64,000 nucleotides of DNA from Salvia splendens (Eukaryota; Streptophyta; Magnoliopsida; Lamiales; Lamiaceae). Below, one piece after another: positions 46,770-59,136 of this stretch (position 1 is its first letter; each line of letters starts with the position of its first letter). The translations under genes were made by a program, and so were the position numbers. The stretch covers positions 1,116,001 to 1,180,000 of the forward strand of contig NC_056048.1 in the NCBI RefSeq assembly GCF_004379255.2, given 5' to 3'. The notes below the pieces were generated by a model. The model ran no database searches and was not told the DNA's origin. It was given only the letters and a program-made list of their open reading frames with translations.

Positions 46770-47210
46770 TAACAGAAGCAAAGCTCACCAGAAAACAGTC
46801 GTCGTCTCCATCGTCATTAACCCCAGATATAGCTGACTGTAATATAGGAACAAGATACTGCAGATTTTCCATGAGAAATAGAGTGTATAGCTATATCATG
46901 TTGTTTGGTTTCTAAATTTATCCAACAACTTTGCTGACAATTACATATTTCTATTTCAGCATACAAGTTCTTTCATAAATCATGCTGTAATACAGCAATA
47001 GCTCTGAAAAGGGTAAGTAGATGAAATTCAATGATAAAAGTGGGAAGGAGCTGTAACTCGATCGATTTCACATTAGTTTCTACGTGTACTCAATGAAATT
47101 GTTACCACAATAGTAAAATTACTATAAAAGATCTAAACTTGTACTTACATGATTAAGAGGATTTTACAAAATCAATAGCATTTTATCTAGATTCTGAATG
47201 CTTCATTTCT
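46770..47210. other. Intergenic between convergent 3' ends
   Basis: 3' flanks of the UBTD-like gene (+) and POLD3 (-). No gene or repeat of note. Confidence 0.4.
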
Positions 47211-50200
47211 TCAAACCTTCTTGAAAAATGAGAAGAGATTCCCTTGCTTAGGATCCTTAGTTGCTGCCTTTTTATTTCCAGCTTTCCCGGGTTGATTTGC
47301 TGAAGCAGCATGCCCCACTGCTGGCGACTTACGAGCAACCGGGGGCCTAAATCATAATCACCGTGGACAAATCAGTTAGTTGAAAACGCCTAAAAATTCC
47401 CCTTGAAGATAAATCAAGAAAATAAACAAATTGATGCCAGCTTATGGCTCATCTTTCCTTTACAGGAACATGTATACTCGTAGTATAATCATAACATCAT
47501 GTGGCAGAGAAACTGCATATTAGTACTACATTATAGCATATTGAAAGTTTGAAACTACATAAACAATTAAACTTGATGTATCAGTGCCTGGCAGCAGAAT
47601 CTGAGTGATAAGATGTATAAATGACTCCCCTTGTAAACAACAGTTTTAATACATATCGTATAAAATGGTTAAAAAAATAAAAGACATGGTAAAATGAACA
47701 AACAAGTGAACAGCCGTACCTGTTAGTTGCATTGCTCACTGTATTACTGCCAGCAATTTTGGCTGAAGAATTATTGTTAGATTTTGTATCTTGCTCCTCA
47801 CCCTCCCAAACAACTTCAGTGACTGTAACCAGAAGAAATATCAGAAAAATAGAGTACATGCACATAAGTATTGAAATGAGTCCATACAATGAAATAAAAT
47901 TCGGTGTAAGATGTGGAAGTACCTTCTCTTCCCCGCTCATCAATCCGTGTCTTTACCACTTTTCTTCTTTTAGGCACATCACTAGCAGTAGCAACCTTTT
48001 CTCGCAAATGCTGGTTAGCTTTTACATCACTTTCTTTCTCTTCTTTGACCTTTGCCTTAACTTTTACATCTCTTTCTTTCTCTTCTTTTACCTTTGGCTT
48101 AGCTTTGGCATCAGGTCCTTTCTCTTCTTTGACCTTTGCTGAAGTTTCCTTCTCCTTGAAACTTAAATTGCACTCTGCAGTGAAAGCATTTAAACTTTCT
48201 TTTGAGCATAGAGTAGACTTCTTTGGTGGATCAGGTGACCCTAGATTTATGACATTGTCATATTCATCTTCCTCATCGGAGTAATTAAATACAACTTTTC
48301 TCTTTCTACTGCCTTCACCATTAGAGGTTCTTCTTGCACTGAAAGCTTTATCATCATCATCATCATCACTAATTTCATGTTCAGCTGATTCACGAGCACA
48401 TATTTGAGCTTCCGCACTGACTGATTACAGGCAAAAAATTACTTTAAATTTCTGAGTATAGGCAAAACAACAAATTTTAAAGGCTGGAAATAATCAGCAA
48501 ACAGAAGTATTGCAGGCTGTTTTTAAACATTTCCCTGTTCAAGTGGGTAACGATAAAGGAGCTAACCAGAAGAGTCTTGTTTGGCTTTGTCAGCTTGAAC
48601 CAAGCAAGCATCAGATTTAGGTGCTGCTGATGCACGACCCCACATGCTAGCTAATGAACCTCCACTGCCAGAAGACTTTTGATCATTTTGGCCCTTTTTG
48701 TTGTTGGGGAGCGACCGGGGAACTTTATCTCTTTCTGATACCTGTGCTAGATCTGGCTTTACATTTCCTTCAGTTTTCACAGCATTTAAACCAGCATTCA
48801 TAACTTTTTTCTGAATAGATTGTGGAGCAGCTATAGCTTGAGGAATAGAAGGGGTTCCTCCTACTGTTCTCTTAACAGATGAATTTGAAACTCCACAAAA
48901 CCTATCAGTAAGTTTTAGCGACATTAAATTTTCTGTTTGTAAGGCGTACTCATTATAAATGAGGATACATTTGTACATATGTGAGATAACAGAATTCCTA
49001 TTTCATAGTAGAAAAGATTTTAATTGTTCATAGTAGAGAACTAGAGATGTTTGGAACCTGTTATCTCGCAAACAATTATCAACGGTCGATGGCTGCTTAA
49101 AAAGATCTTCAGCCTGAACAAACTCGTGATTCCAAAGTATTGCTGGATCCTTAGGGAGGCAGGGCTGTATACTGTATACTTGAACGGAACATTTTCCAGC
49201 GAACTTTTCCTTCGCATCTACACGTGAAAAACGTACGAATGTGGCATTCAGTATTATTTCTACCATGAGCATTCTTCCAAACTGACTGAAATGAACATAG
49301 AATTCAGAAGGCAGATGAAACCTTGGCATTTCAACAAAGATAACAATAACATACACGTTACAAAGTGGACCCTGAGGGTCAGAATTGCATATTCCAAGAT
49401 CATTGATGCGTAATCAATTCTGAATTGGGTCTAGCCTACACATGTGACTCAAGCAAGTGAACAACCACACATTGGACTACTCAAATGAATCTATCAATAC
49501 CACTGGTGTAGAACCAGCTGACATAAGAGATACATATTAATTGTTACCACCACCGCAGTGACCATAAAACCCACAAGGATCAAACAATTACATAGAAAGC
49601 AAAAAGTAAAACCTCGATATGTGACAAGCAAGTGAACATAGAAATCATAGATTATATCGAGGCATAGTAAAATGGAGATCGTTAGCCTTGCAGATTTACA
49701 CAACACTCTGTGGAATCACCTGAAAGCATATGACTGGGGACAAGCCTTATATGGTAGGTTGTAGGGTTATTCTTCAGCCAGCCAGACAAAGAGTAAATCA
49801 CTGCTAATCCATCTCCATGCTTTTCAACGAACTCCTCTAGCAATCTAACATCCCAAAAATCCATCAAATTGGCAGCACATCAAACCAAATAAAACAACAC
49901 AACAGAAAAGGATGCCACGATTAACTTGCTCTATACCTCTTTGCAGCATTGGAGGAAACCGAAAAACTCCGACTTAGCCATTTGTATGAAATCTGAACAA
50001 AAAGAGGGGAAAGAGGATCTTGTGATGATTCTCGGACGAATGAAACTAAATATTCACAATTCACTCCAAAATAAAAATCTAGAGTGAGTTTCTAGAGACT
50101 ATTCGACCACAATTCAGCAGATCAGCAAGTGAAAACTCGAGAGAAAAAAATGAAAACACAAGCGTTCAATAAATAAATTGAGATGATTTACCACTTGAAG

Positions 50201-50260
50201 CCTATCGGAGACGAGGGAGCGAATCTCTTCCAGCATTCCGAGAGTGGCGGTTTCGGCCAT
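47211..50260 (-). CDS. POLD3: DNA polymerase delta subunit 3 (POLD3)
   Basis: Accessory subunit of replicative DNA polymerase delta that helps tether it to PCNA. Exons 50192-50260, 49937-49992, 49720-49844, 49058-49217, 48567-48901, 47923-48420, 47720-47822 and 47211-47346 join in frame to 493 aa. N-terminal winged-helix Cdc27 region: MAETATLGMLEEIRSLVSDR, YKWLSRSFSVSSNAAKRLLE, VIYSLSGWLKN, YSIQPCLPKDPAILWNHEFV. The middle is charged and low-complexity with a triplicated KAKxKVKEEKE block. Conserved RKVVKTRIDERGREVTEVVW precedes the C-terminal PCNA-binding PIP box KQGNLFSFFKKV (QxxLxxFF). Nuclear by function. All introns GT-AG; intact. Confidence 0.93.
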
Positions 50261-50520
50261 TTTTCGTCTGATTAAACTGATAATTTTCCGTCGCCAGCTG
50301 AAAATCTCGAAGAGGAAGGAAACTTCTTTTGCTGCGGTTTTCCCTCTCAAAGGAGATGTCTTTGATTTCCCGCCACAAATCAGGAAATTTTTAGGGCTTT
50401 TTGGAAGATGAATTTTGTACTTCCTGTTTCAAAGATAAAGTGATGTAGCTCACGTGATCACATCGCACGTGACCGATCATATATATTTTGCAATATTTAC
50501 AAAAACTATACAATCCGCTT

Positions 50521-51118
50521 AGGGGTCAGCATTCGGATTTCGGTTCGGTTTTTTGCCAAAATCGAACCAAACCCTAAAAATCGAATTTAGTTCAAAACTC
50601 AAATTGAACCAAACTTGAAAAATCAAAAAACAGAAATCGGAAAAACTGAAAATCGAACTTCAAAAATCAAACAAAACCGAAAAAACCGAAATTTTCAAAA
50701 AAACCGAAAAAAATATGGAATATATATTCATTATATTAATATATATATATATATAATTTATTTTATTTTATACTCCTATATACTAATAGAATATAAATAT
50801 ATATAATATAAAATTAATAAAATATTCATATATAGGGGAGTATATATATTATATATATTTTAAATATATATAAATATTAAAAGTTTTATATTATAAAGTA
50901 TATGACATAATATATTAAATTAATAGAATAAATTTAAAATATATTTCGGTTTTTTATTTTTTTGATTTTTTTTCGCCCGAATCGAATCGAAAAACCAAAA
51001 TTTTTGTATTTTTAACTCCTAACCCAACCGAAAAATCGAAAAAACCGAAATTTTAAAATTTCAGTTTGGTTCGGTTCGGTTCGGATATTCAGTTTTCGAT
51101 TTTTTTTCTCACCCACGA
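50521..51118. mobile_element. hAT-like MITE between POLD3 and the next gene
   Basis: Left end aggggtcagcattcggattt, right end (reverse complement) cgtgggtgagaaaaaaaatc. Repeated cggttcggtt/aaccgaa motifs lie in both subterminal regions. Flanking atccgctt (50513-50520) and atccgctc (51119-51126) fit an 8-bp hAT target duplication with one mismatch. The AT-rich centre has (TA)n runs. It occupies most of the 1-kb shared upstream region of two divergent genes (POLD3 start 50260, next start 51298). Confidence 0.7.
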
Positions 51119-51159
51119 ATCCGCTCACGTTGTTTAATCCTAAAATTTTGTTATTTTTA

Positions 51160-51190
51160 ACAAAACAAAACAAAACAAAACAAAACAAAA
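51160..51190. repeat. (CAAAA)n microsatellite
   Basis: Six near-perfect units just upstream of the gene starting at 51298. Confidence 0.85.
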
Positions 51191-51286
51191 TTAAATAAAA
51201 ATTAAATACTGTAAGACCCCATAACTCTTCTTCTTCTTCGCCAAAATCCTGAATTTCATTCCACTGCAAATTCTCCAATTACTGCT

Positions 51287-51301
51287 ATGTTTCCTCCATG
51301 A
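51287..51301 (+). promoter_or_regulatory. Minimal uORF overlapping the main start codon
   Basis: ATG TTT CCT CCA TGA: a four-codon upstream ORF whose stop codon overlaps the main ATG as ATGA (main ATG at 51298-51300). This arrangement could reduce or couple translation by termination-reinitiation, provided transcription starts upstream of 51287. Confidence 0.55.
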
Positions 51302-53346
51302 TTTCGCTCAAAATCATCCGCACTCTTCATGTCAGAAATCATACTCTCACCTTCTTCATTTCATCCAATCCTTCCAAATTTACTCACCTCTCTTCAATTC
51401 CCCAGCGCCCATTCTCGCGTTCGGCTCAATCCGCAGAAACCGCTGATGAACAGACTCGCAGTTTTTCTCAACCCTTGAGCGGCTTCTTCAGAAAAGTCCT
51501 CTTCGGCAGTGAAAGTGCCGACATCAATCGCGTTGCCGCCGAAAATGCGGAGTCGGAGGAGACAATTGTGACGGACAAGCTGCGAAAGCTGGAGGAAGAA
51601 ATTAGGGATTTGAACGAGAAAAAGTGCGAAACGGTGGAGAATCTCGAAATTGTTAATGAAGAGAAGGAAAAACGGCGGAAATCTGATTCTAGAATCGCGC
51701 CGAAGATGGAGAAGCGCAGGTTATCGGCATTGTTTAAGAAATCGAAAAAGAGGCCGTCGAAATCGAAATCAGTGGCGGATTCGAGATCGGAATTGAAATT
51801 CGTGGTGGATTTGAAATCGGAATCGAAACCGGTTGAGCGAACTGCGTTTGGGATGGAGGATCCGATGGTCCACAGAGAGCTCTCTCCTGACATGAAATTA
51901 TTCGCTGAGCATTTGTATGCGAAAGGATACTTGAACGATGCAAATTTCATGAACCGAGATAGGTTTGATCCGATGGATTTCGAGGTCAGTTACGCCCGGG
52001 AGTTTCTGAAGTTTGCTGCTGTGAAGTTCGGGGAAGATCATCAGTATATTTCAAGGTATGTAATTAGTTCAAATCTTGAGCTTCATATAAAGCTACTCTG
52101 TTTGATTTGATGAATTCATGAGTTAGTTCAGCTTATTATCAATTGAAAATGCTGGTAAATGGAGTAATTGATATGGTGTGAGATTGAGCAATGGAAAATG
52201 TTTGTAAATGGAATTAAAGATTGAATATTGATGATGATGATGATGTTGATGGTTCTCTTATTTGGTGCATCCAGTAATCTTGAGGTTATCAAGTTCGATT
52301 TTGTGTTGTTTTTCTGAATTTCGGGGACATTGCGATTCCTTAATGCTCTTCTAAGATTTTGTCGATGTAGCCGGTCTTTTAAGAAACTAAAGATGATGCT
52401 TTTTGATTACCTCAAGCTGGAATACACTACAAGAGGTATCATTATCAAGATTTTCAGTGTTAATGTTAAGGATCTGTGGTTGTATGTTTTATTTAGTGAA
52501 ATTGGATGTTATGATTTAGTTGTATGGTGTCAAAGTTTAAGATGCAGTGTTTACTTTAAATCGTATCATTTGCACGCGGAGTAAAAGAGAACCTAAAGAA
52601 AATTAGTTTATGTATCTTTACTGCTGCGATTGGTTGCGAGTATTTGCAATTTCGAAGAAACGAGAGAGATTGATGAACATTTAAATCAACGACTAAAGAA
52701 AATTGCTACTTGGATTTATATCGACTGGTGATCGAGTCCTCACTTGGAAATCCTCAATCTTGATTGCCATTATGCCTCCTATGAAGAAAATCTCCTTATC
52801 TATTCTACATTATTTAGGAAATTTACTTGCTATAGTAATTTGAAGTTTGCATCACTATTGTACATTATGCATCTGTTCAACCTCATATTTTCTGTCAGAA
52901 ATCTTATGTCCTTGTAAATTACTGTAACAGATGGTTGTCTGCTGGGGATTTGAAAAAAGTAGCCCTTTTCGGGTGTCCGTCTATTGGGCAGAGGACTGTC
53001 TATGATGCTAAACATATTCGCGCTTTCTTCAAAATCGACGAACCCAAGGCAAGTTTCTATGCTATAGCCTGCTTAACTGCTCTCGAACTTTGTTAATTCT
53101 GTTAGTTTTTCTTCCTCGTTCTACCTTTAGGTTTGCCTAGCATGCACGCTGAAAGAGTCTTGCAAGCATTCAAATAAGAGTAATAAGAAACATTCGACCA
53201 AGTTATGCTTGGATAGTGTGATGAAGGTCCTCGTCATGTATGCCATGGAATCTGTTCCCCAGAAGTTGATCGTGCCCGAAGATGTCAGGAATTCTGTTAG
53301 TCGATTACTAAAGGAGATAACGAGTCTTTCTCAAGAAAAGCCCTGA
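51298..53346 (+). CDS. Putative mitochondrial protein with C-terminal Cys motif, 363 aa
   Basis: Exons 51298-52055, 52931-53048 and 53131-53346 join to 363 aa. The N-terminus (MISLKIIRTLHVRNHTLTFF, Ser/Arg-rich, few acidic residues) looks like a mitochondrial or plastid transit peptide. The middle is charged with predicted coiled coil (LRKLEEEIRDLNEKKCETVE) and Lys/Arg-rich repeats. The conserved C-terminal block is FAEHLYAKGYLNDANF, AREFLKFAAVKFGEDHQYIS, WLSAGDLKKVALFGCPSIG, then CLACTLKESCKHSN, a possible metal-binding Cys cluster (CxxCxxxxxCxH), and VMKVLVMYAMESVPQKL. I recall this as an unnamed plant family; function unknown. Intron 2 uses a GC donor (AAG|GCAAGT at 53046-53054). A four-codon uORF precedes the start. 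Confidence 0.8.
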
Positions 53347-54076
53347 GGCTTCCCCGACCATTCGTGCACTGGCATATCAGATAAGTCCGGTTTGATTATA
53401 TTGCTCCCTTTTTTTGCGTGCTGACCGAATAGGAAGTGTAGGATGTTACACTCTACGAATTAGTAGTAGATGCAGTCGGTCACTAAACCACGTGACATTC
53501 ACTATAAATGCCGGGTTTCTAAGATATTTGGTGCGAAGGAAACGCGATGGTTGCTATATGTTGAGAGGCCTCATTCATGTGAGCTCCTTGTGTTTAGATT
53601 TTATAGGATTATTATTCAACATGCTTATTCAATCTGCAGCTCCACTTTCTTGAAATTGTCTTGTTTCTGTCATGTAAGATAATTCGGTATTTAGATTTTA
53701 TTTATTTTAGTATTGGAAGCTACATGTGACACTGGATTACCTTTCTTGTTTACTCCAATGTAGTCGATTGATTGGGATTTGAATAAATATTTATTAAAGT
53801 ATATGACATTTTTGATAAACCAGGTTTGGAAGGTTTTGGTAGATTTAGATTTATATAAATGTTTCTAACATCACAAATATAATTTTGAATTTAAAGTCAT
53901 AATCTATTAAAAATAATTTAATCTCTACCTTCTTCTTTTAGAATAAGAAGATACATTGGGTGAATGTGTTTTATTTTCTACTTTGAGGCCAATCCACCAA
54001 AAATGTTACCCAAATGAGAATGTTTTCTAATTCTGTAAACGAGAAAAACGCATTCGAAGAATGCGATTTGAAGACA
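53347..54076. other. Intergenic between convergent 3' ends
   Basis: 3' untranslated and spacer sequence between the 363-aa protein gene and the receptor kinase. No repeat or gene recognised. Confidence 0.4.
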
Positions 54077-57000
54077 TTAACAAGTTTGGACAAACAAACC
54101 ATCCAAGTAATCACCACTTTCCTCTTTACTAATAGAATGGGACAGTGAGCTACCAAACCATGGTCCATCCATTAACAACCCACTTCCCCCGAACGCCTCC
54201 TCGTCCGCCCCATCGCACTTGACAGCTGGCGCTTGAATCGGGATTGCACCTTGCAGCATCCCCACCACTGAGCTCATGGAGGGCCTCAGAGTCGGGGAGG
54301 GGCTAGCGCACAGCAGCGCCAAGTTCAGCATCTCCATCGCCTCTTCCTCCGAGTACCCCAACCCAAGCCTCGGGTCCACGAGCTCCAACAGACTACCTCG
54401 TTCTTGCAGCACGTACGCCTTCACATTTCCGAGAACAACACCATTTCAAGAATGCCATCAAATGTAGACAACCACATGAAAAGAAGAAGCTTGCTTACCC
54501 AATCAAGAAGGTACAAGTACTCCTCTTCTGGCCTAAAACAAGTGTTGCTCTTCCCACTGACGATCTCCAACGCCACAATCCCGAAGCTGTACACGTCCGC
54601 CTTGTCCGTCAGGTAGCCCCTCATCGCGTACTCGGGCGCCATGTATCCTCTGCAAATGTATTTCATATTTTCATCCACATTGAACTCATTCTTGGCAACA
54701 CAATTAGCTAAAAGGAGAGCTTACACGGTTCCAGCAACGCGCGTGCTGATATGCGTGTTCCCCTCTTCACCAAGCTTCGCTAAACCAAAGTCGGATATCT
54801 TGGCATTCAGATCCTTATCCAGAAGAACATTAGTTGCCTTTATGTCCCTGTGGATGATCTTCAGCCTCGACTCTTCGTGAAGATACGCAAGCCCCCTTGC
54901 AATCCCTAGACATATCCTTTTCCTAGTCGACCACCCGAGGTCCAGCCTTTGTTCCGGACAACCTTAAACGAACAACCAGAGAGTCATAACACCACCACCA
55001 AGAATATACACTTGGGAGACACATACTTACCAAAGAGTGCCCGACCGAGACAGTTGTTCTCGAGGTATTCATAGATCAATATCAGTTGGTTTGCTTCAAT
55101 GCAACATCCAAGGAGCCTGACGAGGTTGGGATGTTGCAAGGCCGATATCATGCCCATTTCATTCAGAAATTCGCGGTTTCCTTGCTTTGACCTGGACGAG
55201 AGCTGCTTAACCGCAATGGCTGTGCCATTCAACAGGGTACCCTGAGAAGGAAGCGCTCTTCGTTATCCCTCACTGTCGTCACAAGGAAATAACAAAAGGC
55301 GTACGTACGTATTTACTTACCTTATACACAGGCCCGAATCCCCCCTCGCCTATCTTGTTAGCGTTATCAAAGTTGTTTGTAGCTTCTTTGATCTCTTTTA
55401 AAGTGAAGTAGCCATCAAGTCCTCGGAGTTCTGCATCAAGTAACAAATGATGAACTTGCAAACGCAGGTAAGCGAGAGACTGCAGTTATATTACCTTTAT
55501 CTTCGCCTCCTTTTCCTCCGATAACACACAAAATCAACAGCACGGCCGCAGCAGAAGAGAGGACGATTCCAGTAATGGCTGTGGCAGTTAATCCGGTGCT
55601 AACATTAAAATCTGCAAAGAACAAAAAGCCAGTCTCATGATTATGCAGAAACGAAATGTGAACCGAGAATGGTTTGGAATACGTACTAGGCGTCACAGCA
55701 ATAGCAGATATCAACGGTCCATATACGCCTCTGTCAGGAATGGCGGTCGTCCCCTTTCCTCGCCAGTACAAGTGGATCTCCAACGTGCCACCGCTCACGA
55801 AGACATCAAAGTCTCTATAGATACCTTTCCTCACACCCTTAGCTTCCTCTGCTATGTTGAAGTCCGTCAAAACCACGCGCCCCTGCAATGGAAAGTCGGT
55901 ATACATGGAAATGAAGCCAAGAATTCGACAAAAGCAGGACGCGGCTTACTTGTATCGCCACATCAAAAATCCTTTTCCCATTGCTGCTAAACTTGGAGTC
56001 ATCGGAGAAAATTATTTCAGCGAAATGGAGGCGTACTCTATACATTCCTTTGCGCAAGCAAAGGCCGTAGTACTTAAGTGAAGAAGGCGAAAGACGAGCT
56101 GTTTCATAAATTGATGCGTTCTGCGACAACATTGAAGTGTTGTTTTCCGCCACGAATCTCCCCCTGTCGTTTCCTAAGTAAATGCCAGTGCTGCTGTATG
56201 CCCATTTCTCAGTGGATTCAAAGTGTGATGGACCTGCATCGATTGCGTTCTCTTCGTATTCATTTCCTTCGAAGCTAACCTTTACTCCTCCGCAGTTTAT
56301 GAATACCGAGGTGTCTGGAAATACAGCGACAATGAGTAGTCGAACATGGAACCTAGCTGTAAGTAGTTACATGAGCAGAAGGACTTACAGCCGGGGTTAC
56401 TCGCGCAATGAAGGTCTCGTTTCAAACACCATAAGGTTCTGTAAGAATGGTTCATTTTCGTGTTAAAAACAAGAGAACTGCCACAGGCAATAGGGAATCA
56501 AGAGGAACTCACGATTTGCTCGATGTATTTGAATGGCTTGCAACTAAATTTCTGCAGACACTCAAGGTGTGTTAGTACCTACTGTTAAAAGGTTCGAATC
56601 AGTTATAGAAACGAGAACGTACACAGTGGAAAACTGTCGGCAGCTTCTCACAGAAGGCTTTGTGAAGCTGTTGTAAGATACATCCCTACAGTTTGTTTGT
56701 TTGTTCGTTCGTTCGTTAGTTAGTTAGTTAGTTATAAATTTCCGTTACTCTCGATTTTGATATAAGTCTCACATATTCTGTCGGCTATTAATGATCCAAG
56801 CAGGTATCTCTCCAGTCAGCAAGTTGTTAGACAAGAACCTATAAACGAACATAAAACATCGTTAAGACAGAAAAACCAGATAGGAAATCGTAACGATATA
56901 CGTACATGAATCTCAGTTTTGCTAACTCTCCAAGCCTGCCTGGGATTTCCCCATTCAACGTATTGAAACTGAGGTCACTGTCAAAGATAATAGAGTTAGA

Positions 57001-59136
57001 TAGCAAATATAATTGGATTTTATCAACATTTTTCTGAAAATCGTACACGAAATGATCTGATAAGTACTTATGATGTGAGAAAAAAACAAACTTACAGAGT
57101 GTCTAGTTGAGTCATGTCTCCTAAGTACGCAGGAATCGTGTCGTTGATCGAGCAATTTCTTAAAATCCTGCATCACATCGACGTGAGCATCACTACTGCT
57201 GAAGAACTTATCAGTAGAAAAATATGTACTCACAAATACGTCATGGCTCTCATCCGCTGCAAATTGGGGAAACTCGTGGCTGTTCCCTCAAGATCGGATA
57301 TCCTCCTGACGATAAACGAAAATATGTTTGTTACAAGAACGGTATCAAGAGCAAACAGATAAGAGAGCTTACAGATCTGTCAAGTTTTCCAAACACGATA
57401 TTGCTGCAGGAATAGGACCCTCCATCGATGTCCCTTGCAAGTCTCTGCAACGAGTTCAGTTTGAATCATACCTAAATAGTAAATACCATAAAGGTCCGAG
57501 TGAAGATTGGTCGAAAGAACCAGACTCACAGTCTCGTAAGTTGGCTCCACTTTCCAATGAAATCGGGTATTTTCCCCGACATTCTGCTCCCGTCTATCCT
57601 ACTGCGAAGAAAACACCTTGCAGTTTAATCTTAGTACAATGTCAAAGTTCAGTCTGTAAAGAAAGTGGCATTTTTCGTGTTTTGGCTTATTCTTATATAA
57701 CGTACAAATCTGTCAAGTTCCTTAGATTGCCAAATGTCACCGGTATAGTTCCACTGAAGTTGTTTGCGGAAAGCATGCTGCGAAAATCAAGAGACGAAGA
57801 TAGATATGATCAGCAGTTTGTTACTAGAATGGTTTTGGATGCTTCATAAATTATGATCAGAAATCTTACAGCCTCTTCAGGTTCCTCAAACTTCCAAGAT
57901 TCTCCGGTAGATTCCCTTCGAGCAGATTGTCTTCCAAGATCCTAGAATTCAGACAATGACAGTTGACACTGAAACATTCTTACTCACATAAAGTAGCTTG
58001 CATTTTCACTTACAGATTATTGAGAGAGGTAATGTTGCCAATTTCAGCCGGGATTTCGCCACTAATATGGTTTCCAAGAAGGCACCTGTGATGAACAAAC
58101 TACAGTGTTTGGTATCCAGGCTATGGCCGTGGCTGGCAGAATTTTTCGAGGTAGGAAAAGAGGAATAAAAACTTACAGCGTTGCAAGCCGAAGCTGGCCA
58201 AATATTTTGGGAATCGATCCATATAGGTAGTTTAGAGTGAGATCTCTGTAATAGAATTGTACAATCAGTATTCATTGCTTAGGACAAAATTGAATCATCT
58301 TTCGACATTACAAGATCGAATTTGAATGCATACACAATGACCAAGTACATAAAATGTCGAAAATTCAGATTATACAGTCGGAGCAAGTAATGATCGAAGG
58401 TAAAGATGTGTCTCTTACAGCTCTTGCAGATGTGTGAGTTTCACAAACTCCTCAGGCAAAGTTCCTGTCAAGTTAAGACCCCTCAACTGCCTGCATACGT
58501 GAGACGGGAAACTATGATCAAATGAGGCAGAGCCATCTAACATAACAGCTAGCAATTTGAACAATTTGGCAGTAAGTAACGAGAGAATGGACACGCTCCG
58601 TTGCATGTTTCACTGTACGAATCAATGTATGTTCAGTCAGATGTCTCAATACACGGGAGATTCGTTCGAGAAAGCATATCAAGACATGGCTAAACCTCCA
58701 CATATATGAATTTTTTTAGTTTATATTCTATTGCATTATGGTTTTTTATATACAACATACAAATAATGAGCACATAAGATAGCAAGAACATACATGTGAG
58801 TAACGTGGCATACGGTGCTATTGTTAAACGAGCAGTCGCACACCACACTGCTGTACACATTCCTGACCCCTTCAGTGAAGTTAAATCCACCGTGGCAGGA
58901 GCTTCGATTTACGTTGTCCCAATAAGTGTTTTTTAGCTTTGAGGATATTGTCTGAAGAACAGCAACTGCACCAAGAACTAGCATAGATTAGAATCCAATT
59001 TGGGAAAAAAATGTTATGCATTAAACAATCAAGTTTTATATTTTGTAAACAAGAGGATTATGCCTTCATGTTGAAGCAGAAGTTGAGACTCAGAAATCAG
59101 AACTAGAGTTGCAAGAACAAGAATGATTTTCTCCAT
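54077..59136 (-). CDS. LRR-malectin receptor-like kinase (LRR VIII-2, At1g53430/RKF1-like)
   Basis: Plasma-membrane receptor kinase, 966 aa, 24 exons: 59064-59136, 58794-58965, then LRR exons of 63-72 nt (58419-58490, 58177-58245, 58014-58085, 57870-57941, 57706-57777, 57530-57598, 57373-57444, 57240-57305, 57096-57167, 56906-56977, 56773-56838, 56623-56685), then 56513-56551, 56389-56438, 55950-56314, 55687-55882, 55495-55611, 55321-55430, 55031-55241, 54725-54962, 54499-54649, 54077-54418. Signal peptide [17 protein letters not shown]. About a dozen LRRs, malectin domain ([38 protein letters not shown]), TM helix ([17 protein letters not shown]). Kinase: [41 protein letters not shown]; all catalytic residues present, RD type. 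Intron 1 appears to use a GC donor. Ligand unknown. Confidence 0.95.

Noticed and set aside
57328..57849. 173-aa plus-strand frame inside the receptor-kinase LRR region
   Set aside because: Runs across several confirmed minus-strand exons and introns; no homology.
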